Assembly: GCF_030658505.1 (NCBI RefSeq)
Contig: NZ_JAUTXR010000184.1
Location: 1 to 64,000, forward strand
Source: Stenotrophomonas raiganjensis (SeqCode)
Lineage (GTDB): Bacteria; Pseudomonadota; Gammaproteobacteria; Xanthomonadales; Xanthomonadaceae
Direction: 5' to 3'
Length of the DNA: 64,000 bases
A model generated the notes under the pieces. The model was not told the origin of the DNA. It saw only the letters and a program-made list of their open reading frames with translations, and did no database searches. The number at the start of each line of letters is the position of its first letter. Positions within the stretch are counted from its first letter, which is position 1. Made by a program: the position numbers and the translations under genes. Shown here in pieces: positions 1 through 10,068 of this stretch.

Positions 1-113
1 TGGAGGCTGGGCTGGTGGAATACATCCAGTACTACAACCAAGAGCGCATCAAACTGAAACTGAAAGGCCTGAGCCCGGTAAAGTATCGGGAGCAGGCCCA
101 ATCGGCCACCTGA
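1..113 (+). CDS. IS3-family transposase OrfB, C-terminal fragment (cut by window edge)
   Basis: Only the last 36 codons are visible. They include YIQYYNQERIK and LKGLSPVKYREQ, the hallmark C-terminus of IS3-family DDE transposases (rve integrase core, OrfB). The reading frame enters at base 3 and stops at TGA 111-113. The DDE catalytic residues lie outside the window, so it cannot be told whether the copy is active. The stop codon abuts the terminal inverted repeat, as is normal for this family. Confidence 0.85.
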   Translation, partial: EAGLVEYIQYYNQERIKLKLKGLSPVKYREQAQSAT

Positions 114-141
114 CCCCGTCCAAGTCTCGGGGGTCACTTCA
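1..141 (+). mobile_element. Right end of an IS3-family (IS150-like) insertion sequence
   Basis: The window opens inside the element. The transposase stop codon lies at 111-113, and the following bases to about 141 resemble the terminal inverted repeat of IS150-group elements: a GGACGGGGTCA-like block read inward and a terminal TTCA, that is TGAA on the other strand. The sequence to the right matches the inner part of a chromosomal composite repeat, so the junction is about 141. The left end lies outside the window, and the target duplication cannot be checked. Confidence 0.75.
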
Positions 142-279
142 TGGATGGGTTTACGGCGTCCCCGCCCTCCGACACCGCCCCGCCAAACCACGGAATGCCG
201 CTGTTGCTGTTGCTGTTGCTGAGGTTGCCGGCCAGCGGCCGGCTCTACCGCGGGTGCAGGGCGCAGCCCTGCCGCGCCC
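142..279 (-). repeat. Composite hairpin repeat, copy A, truncated by the IS
   Basis: Read on the minus strand from the stop codon of the 61-aa gene, it has the same modules as two other copies (20806-21002 and 27890-28080): a GC hairpin ending in CACCCGC, a GCAACAGCAAC tract, then one arm of a long G-rich/C-rich hairpin. A GTAG-type SMAG palindrome (227-248) is included. The other arm is missing because the IS end lies at the hairpin apex near ATGGATGGGTTTACGGCG. Confidence 0.6.
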
Positions 280-465
280 TCAACGGCGACGACGCTTGCG
301 GTCCACGTACAGGGTCTTGGCGATGCTCAGCACGATGCCGACCGCAATACCCACCACGCAGCCCAGCAGCAGGTTGTCGGCGCCCAAGCCTACGCCCACA
401 CCCACCACGGTGGCGATGATCATCTCGACGGTGTGGGAAATCGGTTCGGGCTTCGGTGCGGACAT
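280..465 (-). CDS. Small membrane protein, 61 aa, function unknown
   Basis: I do not recognise a family. The protein has a short polar N-terminus, two glycine/valine-rich hydrophobic segments (about residues 15-30 and 32-48) that could form a helical hairpin in the inner membrane, and a strongly basic tail (KTLYVDRKRRRR) expected to stay in the cytoplasm. It lies downstream of ftsH on the same strand, but a hairpin resembling a terminator lies between them. The composite repeat begins directly at its stop codon. Confidence 0.6.
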   Translation of the reverse strand: MSAPKPEPISHTVEMIIATVVGVGVGLGADNLLLGCVVGIAVGIVLSIAKTLYVDRKRRRR

Positions 466-520
466 GCGGACTCCAGCGTCAGATCGGTTCTTCGGAATGG
501 GCCGGTAGCCCGGAAACGAC

Positions 521-542
521 GAAGCCGGGTTGCCCCGGCCTC
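521..542 (-). terminator. Probable terminator after ftsH
   Basis: On the minus strand a GAGGCCGGGG-CAA-CCCGGCTTC stem-loop is followed by a weak T-rich stretch (GTCGTTT). It sits 25 bases past the ftsH stop codon. Confidence 0.55.
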
Positions 543-567
543 GTCTGGTGTCACCTGCAGCGGGCCG

Positions 568-2508
<1,941 letters not shown>

Positions 2509-2571
2509 TGGCTCCGGTGTTCCTCTTAGTGCTGGCGTTGCGTTGGGGTCGAACTTGCGTACGTTGCGAGC

Positions 2572-3204
2572 TTACTTCATGTGGGCGCGTTTTCCCTGAC
2601 CCAAGGCATACACCTCGGGAGAGCGCTTGCGCGACGCTTCCGGTTTGCGGATGGAAACCTTGTCGTACCGGCGGCGCATATCGCGCACGTAGTCGTCAAA
2701 GCCCTCGCCCTGGAACAGCTTGATCAGGAACGCCCCACCGGTCTTCAGGTGGTTGTCGGCAAAATCCAGGGCCAGCTCCGCCAGGTGCATCATCCGCGGC
2801 TGGTCGACCGCGCCCACACCACTCTTATTGGGGGCCATGTCCGACAGCACAAGGTCTACCGGCTGATCCCCGAGCATGGCTTCAAACTGCGATAGGACGG
2901 CTTCTTCCCTGAAGTCACCGTGAAGGAACTCCACGCCGGCCAGCGGCGGCATGTCCAGAATGTCCAGGGCCAGTACGCGGCCGGTGTCTCCAATCTGTCT
3001 CCGCACCTGCTGAGACCAGCCGCCCGGGGCCGCCCCCAGGTCCACCACGACCATGTGCGGCTTCAGCAACCGGTCACGTTCGAGCAGCTCTTCGAGCTTG
3101 TAGGCGGCGCGCGAGCGCATGCCTTCGGCCTGCGCCTTTTTCACGAAGGGGTCGGAGAAGTGTTCCTTGAGCCAGCGCTGGCTGCTTTTGCTGCGGGTAG
3201 CCAT
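2572..3204 (-). CDS. rlmE: 23S rRNA (uridine-2'-O-)-methyltransferase RlmE (FtsJ/RrmJ)
   Basis: It methylates the 2'-O of U2552 in the A-loop of 23S rRNA using S-adenosylmethionine, a late step of 50S maturation. The 210-aa protein has the Rossmann SAM motif [13 protein letters not shown] (about 53-65), an acidic ribose contact in ALDILDM (about 79-85), SDMAPN (121-126) and FLIKLFQG (about 159-166). These supply the K-D-K-E catalytic tetrad typical of RrmJ. It heads the operon with ftsH and diverges from yhbY, with about 65 bases between the starts. Confidence 0.96.
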   Translation of the reverse strand: MATRSKSSQRWLKEHFSDPFVKKAQAEGMRSRAAYKLEELLERDRLLKPHMVVVDLGAAPGGWSQQVRRQIGDTGRVLALDILDMPPLAGVEFLHGDFREEAVLSQFEAMLGDQPVDLVLSDMAPNKSGVGAVDQPRMMHLAELALDFADNHLKTGGAFLIKLFQGEGFDDYVRDMRRRYDKVSIRKPEASRKRSPEVYALGQGKRAHMK

Positions 3205-3269
3205 TGAAAATAGGGGCTGATGGGGTCCTCATGATACCCTGATCGCCCCATTCAACCGTCTTTTCCTGC

Positions 3270-3575
3270 ATGTCCATCGCCCTGACCGCCTCCCAGACCC
3301 GTTTCCTGCGCGGCCAAGCCCACGACCTGAAGGCCCTGCTGCAGACCGGCGGCAAGGGCGTGACCCCGGCCTTCATCGCTGAGCTGAACGAAGTGCTGGA
3401 GCGCCATGAACTGGTCAAGGTGAAGGTCGCTGCCGAGGACCGCGACGCCCGTGACGTGATGATCGGCGAGATCGTCGAAGCCACCGAGAGCGCGCTGGTG
3501 CAGCGCATCGGCCACGTCGCCGTGCTGTACCGCCCGAGCAAGGAACAGCGCCAGATCGTGCTGCCGCGCGGCTGA
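3270..3575 (+). CDS. yhbY: Ribosome assembly RNA-binding protein YhbY (CRM domain)
   Basis: The whole 101-aa protein is one CRM (CRS1-YhbY) RNA-binding domain, associated in E. coli with pre-50S particles. Typical features are the N-terminal LTASQTRFLRGQAHDLKALLQ helix region, followed by GGKGVTPAFI where GxxG-like backbone contacts RNA, ELVKVKV and the C-terminal strand VAVLYRPS. It diverges from rlmE, another 50S maturation factor, an arrangement common in gammaproteobacteria. Confidence 0.93.
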   Translation: MSIALTASQTRFLRGQAHDLKALLQTGGKGVTPAFIAELNEVLERHELVKVKVAAEDRDARDVMIGEIVEATESALVQRIGHVAVLYRPSKEQRQIVLPRG

Positions 3576-3588
3576 TCGCCCGACTGCC

Positions 3589-3963
3589 ATGCAGCTGAAC
3601 CACGAACCGCCGGATTACGCCTATAGCCTCCGTGCCGCCGATGGCCGCTCGGCCAAGGTGAATGACCAGGCGCTGGGCAGCAGTTTCTTCCTGACCCCGG
3701 ACCAGCTGGTCACGCAATGGCCGGTGGTGAGCGCCACTGCGCTGCAGGTGGCTGACCTGGAGCCGATCCTGGCGCTGAATCCGGCGCTGATCGTGCTCGG
3801 CACGGGTGACCGTCAGGTGTTCCCGCCGGCGGTGGTGATGGCCGCCTGCCTGTCACGCGGCATCGGCCTGGAAGTGATGAACAATCCAGCCGCCGCGCGC
3901 ACCTTCAACATCCTGGCGGGCGAAGGCCGCAAGGTCGCCGCCGCCTTCATTCTGGAAGGCTGA
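3589..3963 (+). CDS. Mth938-like domain protein (DUF498 family)
   Basis: This 124-aa protein contains the core of the Mth938/NDUFAF3-like fold: a strand-rich N-terminus, then LIVLGTG (about 64-70) and a C-terminal part with LEVMNNPAAARTFNIL, where a late A-x-x-T-F-N motif is conserved. Bacterial members are widespread and lack a defined reaction; the eukaryotic relative helps assemble respiratory complex I. It starts 13 bases after yhbY and is probably co-transcribed with it. The family call is firm, the role unknown. Confidence 0.85.
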   Translation: MQLNHEPPDYAYSLRAADGRSAKVNDQALGSSFFLTPDQLVTQWPVVSATALQVADLEPILALNPALIVLGTGDRQVFPPAVVMAACLSRGIGLEVMNNPAAARTFNILAGEGRKVAAAFILEG

Positions 3964-3988
3964 GGTTGAGTCGCCGGGTGGCTCCCGG

Positions 3989-4476
3989 CTAGCTGCCCGA
4001 AGGTGTGCAGCGGAATGCCGAGAACGCCTTGAGCCGGCCAATCAGGTTGCCGCCCTGCCCCCAGCGGATATCCATGACCTTCCAGTCCCGGCCCTGCCGC
4101 TGCAGCAGGACCTGGTCGGTCCAGCGATAGTCGCCCACGGCCATGTCGACATGGATCCAGGTGGCGTCACCGCTCGATCCGGGCATTCCCACGGATATCG
4201 TTTCCGGTCGACCCGGCGCCAGCAGATACGGGCTCTGGTCCAGCATGTGCGGCTTTTCATCGGGCGCCGCAGTGCGGTGCAGGCCTGTTCATATGCACGC
4301 TGCGCAGCGATGGCTGAGCGGAGGGCCTCACCCAGCAGCGGGGAAATGGCCGTTTCGTTCGACGTCGGCGCCTGGATGACGTCGTAGAGGCGGGTGACCA
4401 CGTCACGTGGATCGCTGCTGGCGGCGGCCGCCAATGGCGCGATGAGCAGCACGAAAAGGGCTGTTGGGCGAGACAT
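3989..4476 (-). pseudogene. Frameshifted secreted protein gene (DUF3828-like)
   Basis: Two overlapping minus-strand frames make one plausible protein. The first part (from ATG at 4476) has a signal peptide ending around AAAASSDP and the sequence DPRDVVTRLYDVIQ. The second part (stop at 3989) contains DVDMAVGDYRWTDQVLLQRQ-like and WKVMDIRWGQGG, typical of small NTF2-like DUF3828 domains. The frames would join if one base were restored near 4258-4270, in a GGGCGCCG stretch. The continuity on both sides suggests either a recent inactivating deletion or a sequence error. The family name is tentative. Confidence 0.65.
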
Positions 4477-4597
4477 GCGGCACCGGATTGGGGGGGCGGG
4501 TTCCGTTGAAGCATGCCGCTTCCCTGGCTTGCCGGGAAGCTTGAGATGCGCCACTCATGGTCGCAAATGGCCACCCACGGCAGCCAGCGTACAGCGA

Positions 4598-4619
4598 GTC
4601 GAGCATGGCTCGACGCTAC
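4598..4619. repeat. SMAG-like palindrome
   Basis: GTCGAGCATGGCTCGAC followed by GCTAC: a short stem-loop with the terminal GTAG signature (as CTAC) of the SMAG family of Stenotrophomonas repeats. Confidence 0.6.
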
Positions 4620-4666
4620 AGGTCGGGAACGCCGAGCATTGCCCGGCGCCACCCGATCCCACGGCC

Positions 4667-4718
4667 TCAACGCGCCGACAGGTACTGCTGCGGGTCGACC
4701 GGCTTGCCGTTGTAGCGG
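4667..4718 (-). repeat. Duplicated 3' end of nlpD (remnant)
   Basis: These 52 bases match the last 52 bases of nlpD (4816-4867) with four differences. On the minus strand they still read RYNGKPVDPQQYLSAR and stop. Three of the four differences would be silent in the nlpD frame and one changes Pro to Ser. Sequence on either side is unrelated to nlpD, so this is a detached gene tail. Confidence 0.85.
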
Positions 4719-4815
4719 GTGAGCCGGCGGTGTTTGCGGCCCATGGGCCGTGCCGTCGGTGAACGCCCGGCGCGCTGCGCCGGGCCGGGGATCCGCCCAG
4801 ATGGCGAATCAACGA

Positions 4816-5607
4816 TCAGCGTGCCGGCAGGTACTGCTGCGGGTCGACCGGCTTGCCGTTATAGCGGATCTCGAAGTGGACCATGTCGCGGTTCGCACCG
4901 GTGCGGCCCATCTCGGCGATCTGCTCACCGGCCTTCACGCTCTGCCCTTCATTCACCAGGCGCTTGCGGTTGTGACCATAGGCCGACAGCCACTGGTCGC
5001 TGTGCTTGATGATGATCAGCTCGCCGTAACCGACCAGGCCAGCACCGGAATACACCACCACGCCGTTGGCGGTGGCCTTGACCGGCTGGCCGCTGGTACC
5101 GGCGATGTCCACGCCCTGCTTGGTCGCGTCACCGGCCACGTAGCGGCCGACGATCGCGCCATCGGCCGGCCAGCGCCAGGCGATGTTGCTCTTCACCGGA
5201 CCCACCGGCGCCGGGGCCGGGGCCGATGTGGTACTGCCGCCGCTGCTGCCACCCGAGCGCGGCGGGGTGACCACCGTGGTCGGCGCGCGGCCGCCGCTGG
5301 CACCGGCCGGATACAGTCGGATCACCTGCCCCGGATGGATGGTCGAGGGGTTGTCCAGGCTGTTCCAGGCAATCAGGTCGGCCGGGGTGATGTCATGGAT
5401 GCGGGCCAGCGCATAGATGGTATCGCCCTTGCGCACCACCACGGTCTGCCCGGGCTTGGGCACCGAGGTCTTCGGCGTGGTCACACCACCGCCGGTGCTG
5501 CCACCACCAGGACGAACCACGGTTGCGGTGCCGCAGGCGGCCAGGGTGGAAACCAGCAACGCCAGCGCGCCGATGCGCACTCCCTTGCTCAGACGATCAG
5601 GATTCAT
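4816..5607 (-). CDS. nlpD: Murein hydrolase activator NlpD (LysM + degenerate M23 domain lipoprotein)
   Basis: Outer-membrane lipoprotein expected to activate periplasmic amidases at the septum. The 263-aa protein begins with a lipoprotein signal (LVSTLAAC), then a LysM domain (about 50-95, VRKGDTIYALARIHDIT) and a C-terminal LytM/M23 domain (about 160-260). The usual first zinc-binding His is absent (KQGVDIAG where active enzymes have HxGxD), and the last motif is VHFEI rather than HxHFE, as in the catalytically dead NlpD/EnvC type. The ATG at 5607 overlaps the yqaA stop (ATGA), which fixes the start. It is last in surE-pcm-yqaA-nlpD. Confidence 0.92.
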   Translation of the reverse strand: MNPDRLSKGVRIGALALLVSTLAACGTATVVRPGGGSTGGGVTTPKTSVPKPGQTVVVRKGDTIYALARIHDITPADLIAWNSLDNPSTIHPGQVIRLYPAGASGGRAPTTVVTPPRSGGSSGGSTTSAPAPAPVGPVKSNIAWRWPADGAIVGRYVAGDATKQGVDIAGTSGQPVKATANGVVVYSGAGLVGYGELIIIKHSDQWLSAYGHNRKRLVNEGQSVKAGEQIAEMGRTGANRDMVHFEIRYNGKPVDPQQYLPAR

Positions 5608-6218
5608 GCGAACTTCGACCTCCATACAAGCCAGGCGATCAGCACCACCACCAACGCGGTGGCGATCCAGCCCAGCGGTTCAATCCAGCGACGCAGTGCC
5701 GCTTCAGCACGCGCACCACCGATACGGATGACCGCAGCCAGCACGAACACGCGCTTGCCGCGACCGATCAGCATGCTCAACAGGTACTGCGGCATCGGCA
5801 CGCCGACGATACCCGATGCCCACGTGAAGACCTTCATCGGGATGGGCATGAAGCCGCCCAGCACCAGGAAGGTGAACACCGCCCACGGCGACTCGGCCAT
5901 CTTGGCCTGCACGGTGGTGATGCCCTGCTCGATGGCCGGCAGCATGCCCAGTGCTTCGAACAACGGCTTGATCGCTTCGAAGGCATAATGACCCAATGCA
6001 TAGCCAATCAGCGCGCCGACCATCGAGCCGGCCAGGCTGAGGGTGGCGAACCACCAGCCGCGTTTCGGCTGGGCCACGCACATCGGCGCCAGCATCACTT
6101 CCGGCATCACCGGAAAGATGATCGCCTCGAAGAAGCTCAACACCGTCAGGTAGGTCGGCGCGCGTTCGTGCGCCGCCCACTTCATCGCCCGCTCGTACAG
6201 CGGCCCGAAAATCTTCAT
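5604..6218 (-). CDS. YqaA family membrane protein (DedA/VTT-like)
   Basis: The 204-aa inner-membrane protein has several hydrophobic segments and the pattern of the SNARE-associated/VTT (DedA-like) superfamily: an N-terminal cytoplasmic helix, FFEAIIFPVMPEVMLAPM with acidic and proline residues inside a membrane re-entrant region (about 28-46), and a GSMVGALIGYALG segment. DedA relatives handle phospholipid or undecaprenyl-phosphate flipping; the substrate of YqaA is not known. It sits between pcm and nlpD, with a four-base overlap with nlpD. Confidence 0.85.
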   Translation of the reverse strand: MKIFGPLYERAMKWAAHERAPTYLTVLSFFEAIIFPVMPEVMLAPMCVAQPKRGWWFATLSLAGSMVGALIGYALGHYAFEAIKPLFEALGMLPAIEQGITTVQAKMAESPWAVFTFLVLGGFMPIPMKVFTWASGIVGVPMPQYLLSMLIGRGKRVFVLAAVIRIGGARAEAALRRWIEPLGWIATALVVVLIAWLVWRSKFA

Positions 6219-6236
6219 GCAACCCTGCTCCGTGGA

Positions 6237-6914
6237 TTAGTCGAGCATGCCGGACAGCAGCGGCACGAAGGTGACCGGCGCCAGCACGCGTTGTTCGATG
6301 CTGCCGTCAGCCCTGCGGTCCAGCTGCACCAGCGACTGCCCGCCCGGCCCGCCGACCGGCGCCACCAGGCGGCCGCCCTCGGCCAGCTGCCCGACCAGTT
6401 CATCGACCAGTGCAGGCGCCGCGGCGGTGACGACGATGGCATCGAACGGGCCGTGCTCGGCCCAGCCGGCGCGGCCATCATCATGCTTGGTGCGGATGTT
6501 CATGCCCAGCGCACGGAAGCGCTTGCGCGCCTGTCGCAGCAGGTCGCCGATGCGTTCGACGGTGTAGATCTCCAGGCCCAGCGCGCCGAGCACGGCGGCC
6601 TGGTAGCCGGAGCCGGTACCGACTTCCAGCACTTTCTTCGGCGAGACCTGCAGCACGGCTTCGGTCATGCGCGCCACCACCCACGGCTGCGAGATGGTCT
6701 GGCCGTGGCCGATCGGCAGGGCGGTGTCTTCGTAAGCGCGTGACGCCAGCGCTTCGTCGATGAACAGATGACGTGGCACCACCCGGATCGCATTCAAGGT
6801 CGACTCGTCGACGATGCCAGCCTCGCGCAGGCGATCGACCAGGCGGTCGCGCACACGCTGCGAGGTCATGCCGATGCCGACGGCTTCCGGTTGCAGGCGC
6901 AGGCGTGGGCTCAT
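6237..6914 (-). CDS. pcm: Protein-L-isoaspartate O-methyltransferase
   Basis: Repairs age-damaged proteins by methylating L-isoaspartyl residues with S-adenosylmethionine. The 225-aa protein has the family signature [12 protein letters not shown] (about 74-85), the SAM motif [15 protein letters not shown] (about 95-109), YTVERI and [10 protein letters not shown]. The start overlaps the end of surE by four bases (ATGA), showing translational coupling. surE-pcm pairing is conserved across gammaproteobacteria and links the gene to stationary-phase maintenance. Confidence 0.96.
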   Translation of the reverse strand: MSPRLRLQPEAVGIGMTSQRVRDRLVDRLREAGIVDESTLNAIRVVPRHLFIDEALASRAYEDTALPIGHGQTISQPWVVARMTEAVLQVSPKKVLEVGTGSGYQAAVLGALGLEIYTVERIGDLLRQARKRFRALGMNIRTKHDDGRAGWAEHGPFDAIVVTAAAPALVDELVGQLAEGGRLVAPVGGPGGQSLVQLDRRADGSIEQRVLAPVTFVPLLSGMLD

Positions 6915-7690
6915 GCCGGCTGGTCCAGCGCGGCGCTGAGGCCGCCGACCCAGCTGGCCACTTTCTCCAGTGCCTGGTAGCGGGTCAGGTCGACCTGGAT
7001 CGGGGTGATCGAGATATGCCCGGTGCGCACCGCGTGGAAGTCGGTGCCGGGGCCGGAGTCCTGCTCACGACCGGCCGGGCCGATCCAGTACACCTCGTTG
7101 CCGCGTGGGTCCTTCTGCGCGATGCAGCCTTCTGCACGATGGCGGTTGCCCAGGCGGGTGACCTCGAAGCCCTTGACCTCGCTCCACGGCAGGTCCGGCA
7201 CGTTGACGTTGAGGATGGTGTCAGCCGGCAACGGATCGGCCTTGAGCCGGGCGACGATCTCCACCGCAGCGCGCGCGGCGGTCTCGAAGTGTTTCGGATC
7301 GTGGTTGCGGGTGACCAGCGAGACCGCCACCGCCGGCAGGCCGAGGAAGCGACCTTCCATCGCCGCCGAGACGGTGCCGGAATAGATCACATCATCGCCG
7401 AGGTTGGCGGCGTTGTTGATGCCGGACACGACAATGTCGGGTTCGAACTCGAGCAGCCCGGTCAGCGCCAGGTGCACGCAGTCGGTCGGGGTACCGGCCA
7501 CCGAGACGGTGTAATGGTCGATGCGCTTGAGGCGGATCGGCAGGTCCAGGGTCAGCGAATTGCTGGCGCCGGAGCGATCGCGGTCGGGCGCGACCACCGT
7601 GACTTCGTGACCGGCCTCACGCAGCACCGAAGCAAGCATCCGGATGCCTGCGGCGTCGACGCCATCGTCGTTACTGACCAGGATTCGCAT
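6911..7690 (-). CDS. surE: 5'/3'-nucleotidase SurE
   Basis: Metal-dependent nucleotidase/exopolyphosphatase active on nucleoside monophosphates in stationary phase. The start at 7690 gives the standard N-terminus [15 protein letters not shown], whose paired Asp residues bind the metal; an open frame runs further upstream but lacks family similarity. Other ligands lie in SGASNSLT (about 39-46) and [12 protein letters not shown] (about 92-103). At 259 aa it has the usual length. It leads the surE-pcm-yqaA-nlpD group; smr diverges from it about 210 bases upstream. Confidence 0.96.
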   Translation of the reverse strand: MRILVSNDDGVDAAGIRMLASVLREAGHEVTVVAPDRDRSGASNSLTLDLPIRLKRIDHYTVSVAGTPTDCVHLALTGLLEFEPDIVVSGINNAANLGDDVIYSGTVSAAMEGRFLGLPAVAVSLVTRNHDPKHFETAARAAVEIVARLKADPLPADTILNVNVPDLPWSEVKGFEVTRLGNRHRAEGCIAQKDPRGNEVYWIGPAGREQDSGPGTDFHAVRTGHISITPIQVDLTRYQALEKVASWVGGLSAALDQPA

Positions 7691-7899
7691 CTTCGATTTA
7701 ACCGCTTGATTTTCCAAGAATTCGATTCCATCACCGTGCAGTGTGGGCGGGACCGTCGTACTCCCCTGCGGAAGCCGTCGACCCTGCAAGGGCATCGTCT
7801 ATTGTGCCGCATGCGAGCCGCCGGTCCTACCCTGCCGGCGGTCACGGCCGACATCGAACCGTCATAGGCAGACCTGCGCCAGCGGTTTACCCTGTGCGC

Positions 7900-8439
7900 A
7901 TGTCGCACCCTGAAGACGAAGATCCGGCCGCGTTGTTCCGCGCGGCCATCGGCGAAGTGACGCCGCTGCGCAAGGATGCCGAGCCGGCACCGGCTGCGCC
8001 CCGGCCGAAGCCGCGCGCGCGCATGGCCGAACGTGACGAGGCCGAAGCCGCCGGCGAGTTCGCCCGGCTGCTGCGCGACAGCACGCCACTGGAAGCCGGC
8101 GACGTGGCCAGCTATCGCCGCGACAACCTGCCACCTCGCCTGTTCCAGCGCCTCAAGCGTGGCCAGTATTCGGTGCAGGACGAACTGGACCTGCATGGCG
8201 CCACCGCCGCGCAGGCCGAGACGCTGCTGCGCCAGTTCCTGCTGGAAGCCCATGCACACGAGTATGGCTGCGTGCGCATCATCCACGGCAAGGGCTTGCA
8301 GTCCGACGGCGGCGCGCCGGTACTGAAGAACCTGGTCGACCGCCTGCTGCGGCTGCGCAACGACGTACTGGCGTTCCATTCGGCGCCGACCGGGCAAGGC
8401 GGTACCGGCGCGGTGCTGGTGCTGCTGGCGCGCAGATGA
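7900..8439 (+). CDS. Smr domain protein (SmrA-like)
   Basis: The 179-aa protein has a charged, proline-rich N-terminus (about 1-95) and a C-terminal Smr domain with the signature ELDLHGATAAQAE (about 94-106), CVRIIHGKG (about 127-135) and a terminal TGAVLVLL strand. Smr domains of this size are nicking DNA endonucleases or RNA-binding modules; the MutS2-type fusion is absent. The ATG at 7900 is chosen because the longer upstream frame has no family features. It is the only plus-strand gene in a roughly 11-kb minus-strand block, ending four bases before an inverted repeat. Confidence 0.88.
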   Translation: MSHPEDEDPAALFRAAIGEVTPLRKDAEPAPAAPRPKPRARMAERDEAEAAGEFARLLRDSTPLEAGDVASYRRDNLPPRLFQRLKRGQYSVQDELDLHGATAAQAETLLRQFLLEAHAHEYGCVRIIHGKGLQSDGGAPVLKNLVDRLLRLRNDVLAFHSAPTGQGGTGAVLVLLARR

Positions 8440-8505
8440 AAAAGGGAACGGGGGGAATTAAGTCGTTTGTGGCACAAACGACTTAATTCCCCCCGTCCCC
8501 TTTTT
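8439..8505. repeat. Long near-perfect inverted repeat, possible bidirectional terminator
   Basis: Arms of about 31 bases (AAAAAGGGAACGGGGGGAAT... and its complement) enclose a GTGGCAC centre. A-runs at the left and T-runs at the right give a terminator-like shape for both convergent genes, smr and truD. The stem is far longer than needed, so it is probably a dispersed palindromic element that serves as terminator. Confidence 0.85.
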
Positions 8506-8508
8506 CGG

Positions 8509-9540
8509 TCAAGCCTGCGAAGCGTCTTCGACGGGGCCGAGCTCGTGCAGCACGGCCGTCGCGTAGCAGCCGGGCGGCAATGCGAACGACAGCTCCAGTA
8601 CGTCATCGGCCAGCCACTGGTGCTGAAGCAATGCCGGCCGCAAGCGCAGCGCACGTCGCTCCTGCTTCAGGCGGGCGTCTTCCAGGCCAGCGCGCAGGGC
8701 CTTCGATTCCTCGTCATCCAGCACTGCCAGCTCCAGTTCGCGAGCCGCGTCGGCACTGCGCAGCTCGCCCTCGCCCCACAGCGGGGCACTGGGATGGATG
8801 TCGAAACGCGCCAGGCGCTCGGCCAGCACGTCGGTGTAGGGCTCGGGGCCGAACACGCTGCGGCTGCCATCGAGCATCCACACTTCACCATCCAGCGGCT
8901 GATCCCAGCTGCCCTGCTCCACGCGCGCGGCCAGCACACGGTTGAACAACGCCGAACGGGCCGCCGACAGCAGCAATGAACGCTGGTCCTTGCGCATGCG
9001 GCGGCCACCGAACATCGCCAGTGCCGCCGGCACGTTGCCGCCGTCGCGGCCGAAGCGCTGTTCGCCGAACCAGTTCGGCAGGCCCCGCTCGGCAATCTGC
9101 TGCAGGCGCTCGCTGATCGCGGTGGCATCACCCTGCACCTCGCGCAGCACCAGCCTGAAGCGGTTGCCAGCCAGTGCGCCGCGCTGCAGCTTGCGGTTGT
9201 GCCAGGTGGCGTCGAGCACTTCGACCTCGTCGCTGGCCAGTTCGGCCAGGTCCGGCGCGATGCGCTTGGGCAGGTGCACGCTGAAACGCTGGGTGGTAAC
9301 CGCGTGGCGATCCTTCATGCCGGCGTAGCTCACCGCCATTTCCGGCAGGCCGGCCCACGTGGCCAACAGCTTGGCCACGTGCACGGTGTTGGCACCACGC
9401 TTGCGGATGTGCAGCAGCAGGTGCTCGCCTTCGCCGGTCGCCTCGAAGGCAGGCAACTCGTCGACCTGGAAATCTTCTGGCGTGGTGCGGATGCGCGCCG
9501 TCAACAGCGGCGCACCAAATGCCAACGGCAGCGGAATCAT
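8509..9540 (-). CDS. truD: tRNA pseudouridine(13) synthase TruD
   Basis: Converts U13 of several tRNAs to pseudouridine. The 343-aa protein carries the catalytic motif [12 protein letters not shown] (about 77-88, with the essential Asp), [10 protein letters not shown] near residue 52, and the TruD insertion domain in the second half ([14 protein letters not shown] about 154-167). Length and motif order match the family. Its start overlaps the ispF stop by four bases, so it belongs to the ispD-ispF-truD operon, as is common in gammaproteobacteria. Confidence 0.96.
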   Translation of the reverse strand: MIPLPLAFGAPLLTARIRTTPEDFQVDELPAFEATGEGEHLLLHIRKRGANTVHVAKLLATWAGLPEMAVSYAGMKDRHAVTTQRFSVHLPKRIAPDLAELASDEVEVLDATWHNRKLQRGALAGNRFRLVLREVQGDATAISERLQQIAERGLPNWFGEQRFGRDGGNVPAALAMFGGRRMRKDQRSLLLSAARSALFNRVLAARVEQGSWDQPLDGEVWMLDGSRSVFGPEPYTDVLAERLARFDIHPSAPLWGEGELRSADAARELELAVLDDEESKALRAGLEDARLKQERRALRLRPALLQHQWLADDVLELSFALPPGCYATAVLHELGPVEDASQA

Positions 9541-10034
9541 GCCGCCACCAGCAGCACAACGGCCTGTGCGGCGATGCCTTCACCACGACCGGTGAAGCCC
9601 AGCTTCTCCGAGGTGGTGGCCTTGACGCTGACCGCATCCAGCGGCAGCTGCAGCAACCCACCAATGCGCTCACGCATGGCCAGCGCATGCGGACCGACCT
9701 TAGGACGCTCGCAGATCACGGTGATGTCGGTGTTGCCGACACGCCAGCCGCGCTCGCGCAGCAGGCTGTCGCAATGGCGCACGAAATCGCTGCTGTCGGC
9801 GCCCTTCCAGCGGTCGTCACTGGGTGGGAAATGCTGGCCGATGTCGCCCAGCGCCAGCGCACCGAGCATCGCATCGCACAAGGCGTGCAGGATCACGTCG
9901 CCATCGCTGTGCGCAAGCACGCCACAGCTGTGTGGAACGTTCACGCCGCCAAGCATGATGTGATCGCCTTCGCCGAAGGCATGGACGTCGTAGCCCTGGC
10001 CGATGCGGACGGGCGGGAACGGTGCGGTGCTCAT
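9537..10034 (-). CDS. ispF: 2-C-methyl-D-erythritol 2,4-cyclodiphosphate synthase
   Basis: Catalyses the cyclisation step of the non-mevalonate (MEP) isoprenoid pathway. The protein starting at 10034 (165 aa) has the signature [16 protein letters not shown] (about 10-25), with metal-binding Asp and His, and [20 protein letters not shown] (about 39-58). [13 protein letters not shown] and [16 protein letters not shown] follow. The longer upstream frame is rejected because the family starts just before RIGQGYD. The pair ispD-ispF is 34 bases apart. Confidence 0.97.
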   Translation of the reverse strand: MSTAPFPPVRIGQGYDVHAFGEGDHIMLGGVNVPHSCGVLAHSDGDVILHALCDAMLGALALGDIGQHFPPSDDRWKGADSSDFVRHCDSLLRERGWRVGNTDITVICERPKVGPHALAMRERIGGLLQLPLDAVSVKATTSEKLGFTGRGEGIAAQAVVLLVAA

Positions 10035-10068
10035 GGATGCAACCCTTGCAGCAGGGCCACGCGGACGG

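Noticed and set aside
4555..4812. Open frames between the DUF3828-like gene and nlpD
   Set aside because: They only reflect the SMAG-like palindrome and the duplicated nlpD tail; no start signal or family feature.
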